From Palsa-295 sp963785585 (GTDB lineage: Bacteria; Acidobacteriota; Terriglobia; Acidiferrales; UBA7541), in assembly GCA_963785585.1 (NCBI GenBank), contig CAWAVW010000004.1, positions 1,674,001-1,738,000 of the forward strand: a stretch of 64,000 nt of DNA, given 5' to 3'. The translations under genes were made by a program, and so were the position numbers. Positions 52,185 through 60,576 of the stretch are shown piece by piece; within the stretch, counting starts at the first letter, position 1, and each line of letters begins with the position of its first letter. The notes beneath the pieces are model-generated. The model was not told the origin of the DNA, made no database searches, and saw only the letters and a list, made by a program, of their open reading frames with translations.

Positions 52185-52952
52185 ATGGCTCGCGAACAGA
52201 TTCGCATCGTCTCCCTCGCCCCGAACGCCACATCGATCCTCCATTCTCTCGGCGCGCTCAAAAATCTCGTCGCCGTCTCCCGCTGGTGCAAAGACGTCGC
52301 TCCCGTCGCTCACCTGCCCGCCGTCGGTGACTGCTGGAAACTTAACCTGGCCGACGTCATGCGCCTCAAACCCGATCTCCTGCTCGGTTCCGTCCCCTTC
52401 GCCCCGGAAACCGTAAACAAAATTCTCGCCGAACCCGTCGCCTTCCTCGCCCTCAACCCCCGATCTCTCGCCGGCATCGAGCGCGACACCCGCACCCTCG
52501 GCCGCCTGGTCGGCAAATCCGCGCAAGCCGAAACACAAATCAAGCGGATGCGCGCCGCCTTCGCTGCCATCTACCAAAACGCCCGCCGTATCCGGCAACC
52601 CAACAAAAAACCTCCCGTCGTTTACGCCGAAGCATGGCCCAACCCGCGCATCAGTTCGCCCCCGTGGGTCGCCGAACTCATCGAACTGAGCAGCGCGAAA
52701 TCCGCCGCCCCGGCCGGCCAAAAAATCTCCGACGCCCAGATCGCCGCCGCGAATCCAGACCTGATCGTCCTCGCCTGGACCGCCACCGGCGACCGCGCCG
52801 ACATCCTCGGTACGCTCAAGAATCCTTCATGGCAGAATGTACCGGCGATCCAAACGGGCCGCGTGATCGTCATTCGCGACGAATTGCTCAACACACCCGG
52901 CCCGCCGCTCATCGCAGGTGCTCTTGAGCTCTTTCGCGCCATCTGGCCGTAA
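52185..52952 (+). CDS. BtuF-like metal/cobalamin-receptor-fold protein
   Basis: A 255-residue helical-backbone metal-receptor protein. IRIVSLAPNATSILHSLGA at the N-terminus, LNLADVMRLKPDLLLG and IAAANPDLIVLAW are typical of BtuF/vitamin B12-binding-type ABC substrate proteins. The start at 52185 gives no signal peptide, and the in-frame upstream codons do not supply one, so it would stay in the cytoplasm; no ABC permease is adjacent. It may be a repurposed cytoplasmic binder. The MutT gene follows 30 bases later. Confidence 0.8.
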   Translation: MAREQIRIVSLAPNATSILHSLGALKNLVAVSRWCKDVAPVAHLPAVGDCWKLNLADVMRLKPDLLLGSVPFAPETVNKILAEPVAFLALNPRSLAGIERDTRTLGRLVGKSAQAETQIKRMRAAFAAIYQNARRIRQPNKKPPVVYAEAWPNPRISSPPWVAELIELSSAKSAAPAGQKISDAQIAAANPDLIVLAWTATGDRADILGTLKNPSWQNVPAIQTGRVIVIRDELLNTPGPPLIAGALELFRAIWP

Positions 52953-52982
52953 CGTGCGCCACCTCGGCCTACAAAGGTTCCC

Positions 52983-53381
52983 ATGCTGACCGTCGTCGCC
53001 GCGCTCATCGAATCCGGCGGCAAAATCCTCGTCTGCCAGCGCAAGCGCGGCGATACCTTCGAGTTGCTGTGGGAATTTCCGGGCGGCAAACTCAAGCCCG
53101 GAGAATCTCCCTCCGCAGCTCTCGCCCGCGAACTCGAGGAAGAACTCGCCGTCACCGCCGAAATCGGCGCCGAAGTCTTCCGCGCCCGCCATCAATACGC
53201 CCAACTGAGCGATCCCATCGAACTCATTTTCCTTCGCGCCACCATCGTCGCCGGCAATATACAAAACCGCGTCTTCGAATCCATGCAATGGCGCGCCCCC
53301 CAATCCCTCCACGAACTCAACTTCCTCCCTGCCGACCGCGGCCTGATCGACAAACTGGCAAGCGGCGAAATCCGCCCGTAG
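52983..53381 (+). CDS. mutT: MutT-type Nudix (deoxy)NTP pyrophosphohydrolase
   Basis: A 132-residue Nudix hydrolase. The Nudix box reads GGKLKPGESPSAALARELEEELAV, matching GX5EX7REUXEEXGU with the last G replaced by A-V region. LICQRKRGD-like start and DPIELIFLRATIV fit the 8-oxo-dGTP/CTP pyrophosphatase group (MutT/NudG). It would clean oxidised nucleotides. Lies downstream of the BtuF-like gene, possibly co-transcribed. Confidence 0.88.
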   Translation: MLTVVAALIESGGKILVCQRKRGDTFELLWEFPGGKLKPGESPSAALARELEEELAVTAEIGAEVFRARHQYAQLSDPIELIFLRATIVAGNIQNRVFESMQWRAPQSLHELNFLPADRGLIDKLASGEIRP

Positions 53382-53594
53382 CATGCGCCCGTCGTTCCAG
53401 TACTTTCGTCCCTCTCATTTTGTGCCTGTGCAAATCCATCGCGTTGATGCAGAATCCCCCGCATGAAACTGCGCCACTTCATTGGACTCGTCGTAATCCT
53501 GATGGCTTTCCTCTAGTCTCCGTTTGTGCGCCGCCGCCGCGCCGCGCCGCGCCGACGTCGCACGTTCGCCCCGCTTCAGTGCGATACTGTCTTC

Positions 53595-54134
53595 ATGCAC
53601 AAACTCGTCATCCCCGCAATCATCCTGACGTTCGCCGCCGTTCTCGCCTTCGCCACCCCAGCCTCCGCGCCGCCTCTTGAAACCGTTCCCCACGTCGATC
53701 TCGCGCGCTACTCCGGCCGCTGGTATGAAATCGCCCGCTACCCAACCGTCTTCGAACGCAAATGTGATCGCGACGTCACCGCCGAATACTCCACAAAACC
53801 CGACGGCAACATCCGCGTCCTCAATTCCTGCGTCACCAAAGACGGCAAGCTCACTGCAACCGAGGGCACCGCCGTCGTCGTCAACAAATCCACCAACGCA
53901 AAACTGAAAGTCACCTTCTTCTGGCCCTTTTACGGCAAGTACTGGATCATCGGCCTGGGTCCCAACTATGAGTACGCCGTCGTCGGCCATCCCGACCGCG
54001 ACTACCTCTGGATCCTCAGCCGCACGCCCACTCTGCCGCAACCGACCTACGACCAGATCCTCGCCCTCATCGCCCAGCACTCTTACGATGTTTCGAAACT
54101 CGTGAAAACGACGCAGTCTTCTACTGGAAAGTAG
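53595..54134 (+). CDS. blc: Periplasmic lipocalin (Blc-like)
   Basis: A 179-residue lipocalin. Signal peptide to about residue 25 lacks a lipobox cysteine, unlike E. coli Blc, so it is probably soluble in the periplasm rather than a lipoprotein. The GxW motif is YSGRWYEIARYPTVFERKC; VTAEYSTKPDGNIRVLNSC, YWIIGLGPNYEYAVVG and DYLWILSRTP match Blc. It likely binds fatty acids or lysophospholipids. ATG at 53595 chosen because it starts the signal peptide. Confidence 0.9.
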   Translation: MHKLVIPAIILTFAAVLAFATPASAPPLETVPHVDLARYSGRWYEIARYPTVFERKCDRDVTAEYSTKPDGNIRVLNSCVTKDGKLTATEGTAVVVNKSTNAKLKVTFFWPFYGKYWIIGLGPNYEYAVVGHPDRDYLWILSRTPTLPQPTYDQILALIAQHSYDVSKLVKTTQSSTGK

Positions 54135-54212
54135 CCAGGGACACCAAGGTAGCCAGCGACAGGTTTGATTTTCCCGCCAACCTCAAACCCCGCTGAAGGC
54201 ACTTCGTAGCCA

Positions 54213-54400
54213 CACCGCAACGTGCCCCAATCGGCCACCAAGTAAAAACCCGCACCGTAAGTTAGGCAATCCTGCCTGACGGTTCGTTAGGCAATCCTGC
54301 CTGACGGCCTTAGATTCCAACACTGCTGGATCTAAACCGCCCAGACACAAGTGTCCAACCAACCGTCATCCAAGATTGCCGACCGTACGCAAAGGCGGCC
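54213..54400. repeat. REP copies 9 and 10, tail-to-tail composite
   Basis: Leader CACCGCAACGTGCCCCAATC and AAGTAAAAACCCG, plus copy from about 54253 (two AGGCA/TGCCT stems), spacer ACACTGCTGGATC, minus copy to about 54392. The first 135 bases (54213-54347) are nearly identical to 54491-54625, 278 bases away. Confidence 0.87.
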
Positions 54401-54490
54401 CCAGTTTCCGGGCCACGGCGGTGGTGCTCGCGGCGCAGACCACACCCGTCGGTGTGTCAGACACTTTTGCATGGCCGCTGCTCGCAGCGG

Positions 54491-54625
54491 CACCGCAACC
54501 TGCCCCAATAGCCCACCAGGTAAAAACCCGCACCGTAAGTTAGGCAATCCTGCCTGACGGTTCGTTAGGCAATCCTGCCTGACGGCCTTAGATTCCAACA
54601 CTGCTGGATCTAAACCGCCCAGACA
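54491..54625. repeat. REP copies 11 and 12 (second arm truncated in tetR)
   Basis: Direct repeat of 54213-54347. The minus arm stops after CCGCCCAGACA at 54625; from 54610 onward these bases encode the last residues SVWAV and the TAG stop of the TetR gene on the minus strand. Confidence 0.87.
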
Positions 54626-55359
54626 GAGGGGCTGACCGCCAGCCCGTTCAACACCACGCGCAACCCAAATTGAAAATCCTCATCGCCTGGTTCGTGCTCC
54701 GGCCCCCGCAAATATTCGCCAAAGCACGGAAATTTTCCCGATCGAACCATCTCCGCCAGATAGGGCCCCGTGCGCTTGCGCCGCGCGCGCTCGGTTTCGC
54801 GCCGGCGGCGCAGGTTGGCTCGCTCGCCCACTTCATACGCCACCGAACCCGACACAAACGCCCACACCGTTCCAATCATTCGCAGTTGCGTTTTCATCCC
54901 CCGGTTCGGCGCTTTCGTGGCCGCCAGCAGAAATTCCACCCAGCGCAAATACTGAGGGCCGATTGCCGGGCGCGATGCCGCGATCGACGCCAGCCACGGA
55001 TGCGCCAGCATGACCCGCCGCGTCGCAACGATCACTTTCGCCACGTCGCGCCGCCAATTCCTGGACACTCTTTCCGGCACCGGAATCTCGCCAAACGCTT
55101 CGTCGAGGATCAAATCCTTCAAGTCGTCTTTGTCGCGCACATAGCGATAGAGCGACATCGTGCCTACATCCAGCCGCTCGGCCAGATTTCTCATCGACAG
55201 TTCGTCCAGCCCTCCCCGGTCGGCCAGCTGCATGGCCGCCCGGGCGATCCGCCGGTGATCGAGCTTTCCGGTGCCGCGACGCGCGGCGATTCGTTGCCAT
55301 AAGATCGGCAATGGCTTATCTCGCTTTGCCGTTCGCATCTTCCGGCCGTGAACCTTCAT
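54610..55359 (-). CDS. TetR/AcrR family transcriptional regulator
   Basis: A 249-residue repressor-type regulator. The helix-turn-helix is at about residues 35-75: RIARAAMQLADRGGLDELSMR, then AERLDVGTMSLYRYVRDKDD. The C-terminal ligand domain resembles the tetracycline-repressor-like class (EIPVPERVSRNWRRDVAKV..., then W.LS..ASRPAIGPQ). The ATG at 55359 follows CAGGAGA. Two palindromes lie 24 bases upstream and probably mediate autoregulation. The last five codons lie inside a REP arm. Confidence 0.9.
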   Translation of the reverse strand: MKVHGRKMRTAKRDKPLPILWQRIAARRGTGKLDHRRIARAAMQLADRGGLDELSMRNLAERLDVGTMSLYRYVRDKDDLKDLILDEAFGEIPVPERVSRNWRRDVAKVIVATRRVMLAHPWLASIAASRPAIGPQYLRWVEFLLAATKAPNRGMKTQLRMIGTVWAFVSGSVAYEVGERANLRRRRETERARRKRTGPYLAEMVRSGKFPCFGEYLRGPEHEPGDEDFQFGLRVVLNGLAVSPSVWAV

Positions 55360-55382
55360 GATCGTCTCCTGAGTCGTTATAT

Positions 55383-55419
55383 GCGTACGCTGTACGCTTA
55401 GGCAGCGTACGGTGTACGC
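55383..55419. promoter_or_regulatory. Twin 15-bp palindromic operators for the TetR regulator
   Basis: GCGTACGCTGTACGC (55383-55397) and GCGTACGGTGTACGC (55405-55419) are palindromes with a 3-base centre, spaced 22 bases apart, two helical turns. GTAC half-sites of this form are typical of TetR-family operators. They sit between tetR and aceE, so the protein may control itself and perhaps aceE. Confidence 0.75.
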
Positions 55420-55638
55420 TTCCCAAATGCAAGCGTGTTTTGTTTGAGCGGCCGCCGCAGCACGGCACGAACGCGCGGCAGCCCGCTCGCCCCGGCCAGC
55501 GCCCCTGCAAAATCCCGCGATGTTGAGCCTGTCCACAACCCTTCGTCCGGTGTATTCTATTCATGGAATTACATGCATCTCGGGCGGCCCGATGCGCCGC
55601 CGCCGTCACCGCAATCGCGCGAGAGGATCAATCGGGAT

Positions 55639-58314
55639 ATGGAGAACGAAGTTACAGCGCCGCTGCAAGGTCTGGACCCGGAAGAAATTCAGGAGTGGCT
55701 CGAGTCTCTCGACTCCGTCCTCCAATCGAGCGGACCGGACGTCGCCAGCTACATCCTCGAGCGCCTCCGCGAGCACGCCAAACTCGTCGGCATCGAAATT
55801 CCTTTCACCGCGCGCACTCCGTACGTCAATACCATCCCCACGCAGATGCAGCCCGACTTCCCCGGCGACCAGCAACTCGAGCGCCGCATCAAGAGCCTGG
55901 TCCGCTGGAATGCCGCCGCGATGGTCGTCCGCGCGAACAAGGAAGAACACAACATCGGCGGCCACATCTCCACCTTTGCCTCCTCCGCCACTCTCTACGA
56001 AGTCGGCTTTAACCATTTCTTCCGCGCGCGCACTCCGGAATTCGAAGGCGACACGATTTATTTTCAGGGTCACGCCGCGCCGGGAATTTATTCGCGCGCG
56101 TTTCTCGAGGGCCGTCTCTCAGAAGAGAAACTTCAGAATTTCCGCCGCGAGCTGAAACCCGGCGGCGGACTTTCCTCTTACCCGCATCCCTGGCTCATGC
56201 CGGATTTCTGGGAGTTCCCTACCGTCTCGATGGGCCTCAGCCCGCTGATGGCCATTTATCAGGCGCGCTTCAACCGTTATCTCGAAGACCGCGGCCTCAA
56301 ACCCATCACCGACGCCAAAGTCTGGGCCTTCCTCGGCGACGGCGAAACCGACGAACCCGAATCCCTCGGCGCTATCACTCTCGCCGCGCGCGAAAAACTC
56401 GACAATCTGATTTTCGTCATCAACTGCAACCTGCAGCGCCTCGACGGTCCCGTCCGCGGCAATGGCCAGATCATCCAGGAACTCGAATCCGCTTTCCGCG
56501 GCGCCGGTTGGAACGTGATCAAAGTCCTCTGGGGCACCGAGTGGGACGCCATCCTCGAACGCGACACCGAAGGTCTGCTCGTTAAGCGCATGGGCGAACT
56601 GGTGGACGGCGAATACCAGAAGCTCGTCGTCTCCTCCGGCGCCTACGTCCGCGAACATTTCTTCGGCACCGATCCGCGCTTGCTGAAGCTCGTCGAGCCG
56701 CTTTCCGACGAGCAATTGCGCCTGCTGCGCCTCGGCGGTCACGATCCGCGCAAAGTCTACGCCGCCTACAAGGCCGCCACCGAGCACAAAGGCCAGCCAA
56801 CCGTCATTCTCGCGCGCACCATTAAGGGCTACGGCCTCGGCGAAGCGGGCGAAGGCAAAAACGTCACCCACCAGCAGAAAAAACTCAACGAAGAGGAACT
56901 CAAGGATTTCCGCGACCGCTTCGACATTCCTCTCAGCGACGAGCAAGTCGCCGACATCACCTTCTACCGGCCCGCCGCCGACTCCGAAGAATTGCAGTAC
57001 ATGCACGCCCGCCGCAAAGAGCTCGGCGGGTACGTTCCCTCGCGCAGCACCCGTTCAAAACCTCTCGTCGCCGACCACGCCGATCTCTTCAAGGAATTCG
57101 AAGCGGGTAGCGACGGCCGCGAAGTCTCCACCACCATGGCCTTCGTCGGCATCCTGAAAAAAATGCTCCGCGATCCGGAAATGGGCAAGCTCATCGTTCC
57201 GATCGTTCCGGACGAGGCTCGCACCTTCGGCATGGAGTCTCTTTTCCGCACCATCGGAATTTATTCCAGCATCGGCCAGAAATACGAACCGGTCGACGTC
57301 AACACCCTTCTTTACTACCACGAGAAAAAAGACGGCCAGATCCTTGAAGAAGGCATCACCGAAGCCGGCTCGATGGGCTCCTTCATCGCCGCCGGCACTG
57401 CCTACGCCACGCAGGGCATCAACACGATTCCCTTCTTCATTTATTATTCGATGTTCGGATTCCAGCGCATCGCCGATTTCATCTGGGCCGCCGCCGATAT
57501 GCGCGCGCGCGGTTTCCTGCTCGGCGGCACGGCCGGACGCACCACGCTCTCCGGCGAAGGCTTGCAGCATCAGGACGGCAACAGCCACATCCTCGCCCTG
57601 CCGGTGCCGAATCTGAAAGCCTACGACCCCGCCTACGCCTACGAACTCGCCGTGATTCTCGAAGACGGCATTCGCCGCATGTACCGCGACGGCGAGAGCG
57701 TTTTCTATTACATCACCGTGATGAACGAGAATTACGCCATGCCGCCGATGCCCGGCGACGTTCGCGACGGAATTCTGCGCGGCATGTACAAATTCCGCGC
57801 CGCGAAAAATTCCGGCGCAAAACTGCACGCTCAGTTGCTCGGGAGTGGCGCCATTCTAAACGAAGCCCTCAAAGCGCAGGAACTGCTCGAGAAATACGGC
57901 GTCGCTGCCGACGTCTGGAGTGTCACCAGCTACAAAGAACTCTACATGGACGGGAACGAAGCCGATCGCTGGAACCGCCTGCACCCCAGCGAATCCCCGC
58001 GCGTTCCTTACGTCACCCAGCTGTTGAAAGACGCGCCCGGCCCCGTCGTCGCCGCCACCGACTACCTCAAAACTTTGCCCAACGTGATCAGTCCGTGGGT
58101 TCCGAACCGCCTCGCCTCGCTCGGCACCGACGGCTTCGGCCGCAGCGAAGGCCGTACCTCGCTTCGCGATTTCTTCGAAGTGGACGCCCGCTTCATCACC
58201 GTCGCCACGCTCAACGAACTGCATCTCGACGGCAAACTCGACGCCAAAATCGTCGATCAAGCCATCGCCGACCTGGGCATCAACGCCGAAAAACCAAACC
58301 CAGCAATCTCCTAG
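55639..58314 (+). CDS. aceE: Pyruvate dehydrogenase E1 component, homodimeric type
   Basis: AceE decarboxylates pyruvate with thiamine diphosphate and passes the acetyl group to E2. The 891-residue protein has GHISTFASSATLYEVGFNHF, the ThDP site GDGETDEPESLGA...NCNLQRLDGPV, and IGTYSSxGQ-like and GYKTxA-like later blocks (GGTAGRTTLSGEGLQHQDGN). I chose the ATG at 55639, where MENEVTAPLQGLDPEEIQEWL aligns with the E. coli-type N-terminus; longer frames add a Pro-rich leader. No E2 or E3 gene is nearby. The TAG stop falls in a TCTCCTAGCGCACCACGAT block repeated in the array that follows. Confidence 0.95.
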   Translation: MENEVTAPLQGLDPEEIQEWLESLDSVLQSSGPDVASYILERLREHAKLVGIEIPFTARTPYVNTIPTQMQPDFPGDQQLERRIKSLVRWNAAAMVVRANKEEHNIGGHISTFASSATLYEVGFNHFFRARTPEFEGDTIYFQGHAAPGIYSRAFLEGRLSEEKLQNFRRELKPGGGLSSYPHPWLMPDFWEFPTVSMGLSPLMAIYQARFNRYLEDRGLKPITDAKVWAFLGDGETDEPESLGAITLAAREKLDNLIFVINCNLQRLDGPVRGNGQIIQELESAFRGAGWNVIKVLWGTEWDAILERDTEGLLVKRMGELVDGEYQKLVVSSGAYVREHFFGTDPRLLKLVEPLSDEQLRLLRLGGHDPRKVYAAYKAATEHKGQPTVILARTIKGYGLGEAGEGKNVTHQQKKLNEEELKDFRDRFDIPLSDEQVADITFYRPAADSEELQYMHARRKELGGYVPSRSTRSKPLVADHADLFKEFEAGSDGREVSTTMAFVGILKKMLRDPEMGKLIVPIVPDEARTFGMESLFRTIGIYSSIGQKYEPVDVNTLLYYHEKKDGQILEEGITEAGSMGSFIAAGTAYATQGINTIPFFIYYSMFGFQRIADFIWAAADMRARGFLLGGTAGRTTLSGEGLQHQDGNSHILALPVPNLKAYDPAYAYELAVILEDGIRRMYRDGESVFYYITVMNENYAMPPMPGDVRDGILRGMYKFRAAKNSGAKLHAQLLGSGAILNEALKAQELLEKYGVAADVWSVTSYKELYMDGNEADRWNRLHPSESPRVPYVTQLLKDAPGPVVAATDYLKTLPNVISPWVPNRLASLGTDGFGRSEGRTSLRDFFEVDARFITVATLNELHLDGKLDAKIVDQAIADLGINAEKPNPAIS

Positions 58315-58800
58315 CGCACCACGATTGTGGCCGCGCCACCGTACGTTAGACAATTTGTCTGACAGTTCGTTAGGCTCTTCGCCTGACGGCCTTCGCCATC
58401 GGGCCACTCAAATCTCAACCGTTCAGCCATGAGCGGCTAACCAACCGTCAGGCACGATTGCCTAACTTACCCAAACCGTCTCCTAACGCACCACGATCGC
58501 GGCCACGCCACCGTACGTTAGACAATTTGTCTGACAGTTCGTTAGGCTCTTAGCCTGACGGCCTTCGCCATCGGACCGCTCAAATCTCAACCGTTCAGCC
58601 ATGAGCGGCTAACCAACCGTCAGGCACGATTGCCTAACTTACCCAAACCGTCTCCTGACGCACCACGATCGCGGCCACGCCACCGTACGTTAGACAATTT
58701 GTCTGACAGTTCGTTAGGCTCTTCGCCTGACGGCCTTCGCCATCGGACCACTCAAATCGGAACCGGTCAGCGACGAGTGGCTGCCTTACCCAAACCGTCG
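58307..58800. repeat. Tandem array of REP pairs, 172-bp period, three units
   Basis: CACCGTACGTTAG starts at 58337, 58509 and 58681, an exact 172-base period. Each unit has a plus REP (stems AGACA/TGTCT and AGGC../..GCCT), a spacer CGCCATCGG-CACTCAAATC, a minus REP (stem AGCC/GGCT) and TCTCCTRACGCACCACGAT-like joint. The third is cut short near 58790. Units differ by few bases (TTCGCC or TTAGCC in stem 2). No gene is present in 58315-58808. Confidence 0.92.
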
Positions 58801-58808
58801 AGACGCTC

Positions 58809-59540
58809 TTACACCAGCAACCGCCCACCATCCACCGCGATCACCTGGCCCGTCACGAACTCCGCCGTCGCCAGATACACCGCCGCGTCCGCGATATCCT
58901 CGCCCGTCCCCGTCCGGTGCAGCGGCACTTTGCGAATGTAATCCTCATCCGGCGCCTCGCCCTCAAACTGAATCGTCCCCGGCGCAATGCTGTTCACCGT
59001 AATTTCCGGCCCCAGCGCCCTCGCCAGGCAGCGCGTCAACATGATCGATCCCGCCTTCGAAACGCAGTAGTGTGTGTACGCCGGCCACGGCAGCAGTCCG
59101 CCCAGCGACGACACATTGATAATCCTGCCGCGCCCGCTGCGCTTCAGCAGCGGCGTCGCGACCTGGCAGCACAAAAACTGCGACTTCAAATTCGTATCCA
59201 TGATCCGGTCCCACTGCTCTTCGGTCAGATCCTCAAATTTCGCCGCAAAAAACATCCCCGCGTTGTTCACCAGAATATCCAGCCGCCCGAACTCCGATTC
59301 GATCGCCGCAAAAATCTTCTGTACGTCGCCTCGATGCGCCACATTCCCCTGCACCGCAAACGACCGGCGCCCCAGCGCCCGGATCTCCGCCACCACGGCC
59401 TCCGCCTCGGCTCGCGACGTTTCGTAATTCACCGCCACATCCGCGCCCTCCTCGGCAAATCGCAGCGCGATGCTTCGCCCGATCCTCTTCGCTCCGCCCG
59501 TCACCAATGCCACCTGCCCCGCCAGCCGTCCCCCGCTCAT
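58809..59540 (-). CDS. SDR family oxidoreductase (FabG-like)
   Basis: A 243-residue short-chain dehydrogenase. ALVTGGAKRIGRSIALRFAE (TGxxxGIG-like cofactor site with KRIG, as in pteridine reductase-like SDRs), LVNNAGMFF, the catalytic SSLG and YTHYCVSKAG (Tyr and Lys in YxxxK) are present; C-terminal TGQVIAVDGGRLL. NADPH use is likely from the arginine after the first strand region. Substrate unknown. ATG at 59540 follows GGAGGAG. Confidence 0.92.
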   Translation of the reverse strand: MSGGRLAGQVALVTGGAKRIGRSIALRFAEEGADVAVNYETSRAEAEAVVAEIRALGRRSFAVQGNVAHRGDVQKIFAAIESEFGRLDILVNNAGMFFAAKFEDLTEEQWDRIMDTNLKSQFLCCQVATPLLKRSGRGRIINVSSLGGLLPWPAYTHYCVSKAGSIMLTRCLARALGPEITVNSIAPGTIQFEGEAPDEDYIRKVPLHRTGTGEDIADAAVYLATAEFVTGQVIAVDGGRLLV

Positions 59541-59609
59541 CGCACTCCTCCGCTCTGCACCGCAAACCTTATCATCGCCCCGTCCGCCCATTCAAAACTT
59601 GCCGTCATA

Positions 59610-59660
59610 TCTCCGTGCACTTTGTGCATCTCCGTGAACTCTGTGTTCCAGCTTTCGCCT
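59610..59660. repeat. CACAGAG-family repeat, copy 9 (degenerate)
   Basis: CTCCGTGCACTTTGTGCATC, then CTCCGTGAACTCTGTGTTCC. The same region has a further weak unit at 59715-59757. It lies upstream of the deacetylase gene. Confidence 0.5.
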
Positions 59661-59824
59661 CAGGCGTCCCATCCACGCGCGCCCAGCTTTAAAAAAATCC
59701 CGGCATGCCTCCGTCACCTCGCCTTTTCCTCGGGGCCCTCGGTGTTTCCATCGTTGGCTTCCCGTCCTTGCTTCCCTCGCTCCGCACCACCACTGTTGTA
59801 GAATCTTCTCCGCATGGAGGCCCC

Positions 59825-60541
59825 ATGAAACTCGACCTGCTCGTCATCGCCGCCCACCCCGACGACGCCGAACTCACCAGCGGAGGCACGCTCCTCAAAA
59901 TGGCCGCCCTGGGCTACTCGACCGGCATTCTGGACCTCACCCGCGGCGAAACCGGCACGCGCGGCACCCCCGAAACCCGCCTGATCGAAGCCGAAGCCGC
60001 CGGAAAACTCCTCAACCTCAAAGTCCGCCGCAACGCCGCCCTTCCCGACGCGCACCTTCGCGTCTGTGACGAATTCAAAGTCCGCGTCGCCGAAATCATC
60101 CGCGAGCTCGAACCTCACACCGTCATTCTCCCCTACTGGGACGGCCGCCATCCCGATCACTACAACGCCGCCGCTCTCGGCTACGAAGCCTGCTTCATCG
60201 CCGGACTGAAAAATTACCCGATGAACGGCGAAGCGTTCCGCCCGTTCAAAATTCTCTACGCCGCCGCCTACGAAGCCGTGGTGCCCACGTTCGCTGTGGA
60301 CATCACTCCGTACTACGAACAGCGCAAGCGCGCCATTCTCGCCTACCAATCCCAGTTCAATCCGCCGAGCAAAGCGCAAGACGGAAAGGTCGCGATTCCC
60401 CTCGATGAACTCGAAGACCGCATGAGCGTCCAAGCCATGCACTACGGCCGGTTGATTGGAGTGAAATACGCCGAAGCGTACGTGGTGAAGGAAACCATGC
60501 AGGTGGACGACGTGGTAAAAATGCCCGTCAAATCGATGTAG
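59825..60541 (+). CDS. PIG-L deacetylase, BshB1-like
   Basis: A 238-residue zinc deacetylase of the LmbE/PIG-L family. The zinc site is LLVIAAHPDDAELTSGG (AHPDDxE) and the second His is in YWDGRHPDHYNAA. RGETGTRGTPETRLIEAEAA is characteristic of BshB1, the bacillithiol pathway enzyme that deacetylates GlcNAc-malate. ATG at 59825 follows GGAGG by 4 bases. Bacillithiol genes bshA/C are not in the window. Confidence 0.87.
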   Translation: MKLDLLVIAAHPDDAELTSGGTLLKMAALGYSTGILDLTRGETGTRGTPETRLIEAEAAGKLLNLKVRRNAALPDAHLRVCDEFKVRVAEIIRELEPHTVILPYWDGRHPDHYNAAALGYEACFIAGLKNYPMNGEAFRPFKILYAAAYEAVVPTFAVDITPYYEQRKRAILAYQSQFNPPSKAQDGKVAIPLDELEDRMSVQAMHYGRLIGVKYAEAYVVKETMQVDDVVKMPVKSM

Positions 60542-60576
60542 GCCGCTGCCGCAAACAGCCCCAAAAACAAAAGCCC

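Noticed and set aside
58307..58800. CRISPR array
   Set aside because: The 172-bp units are whole repeats with internal inverted pairs and no unique spacers; no cas genes are present.
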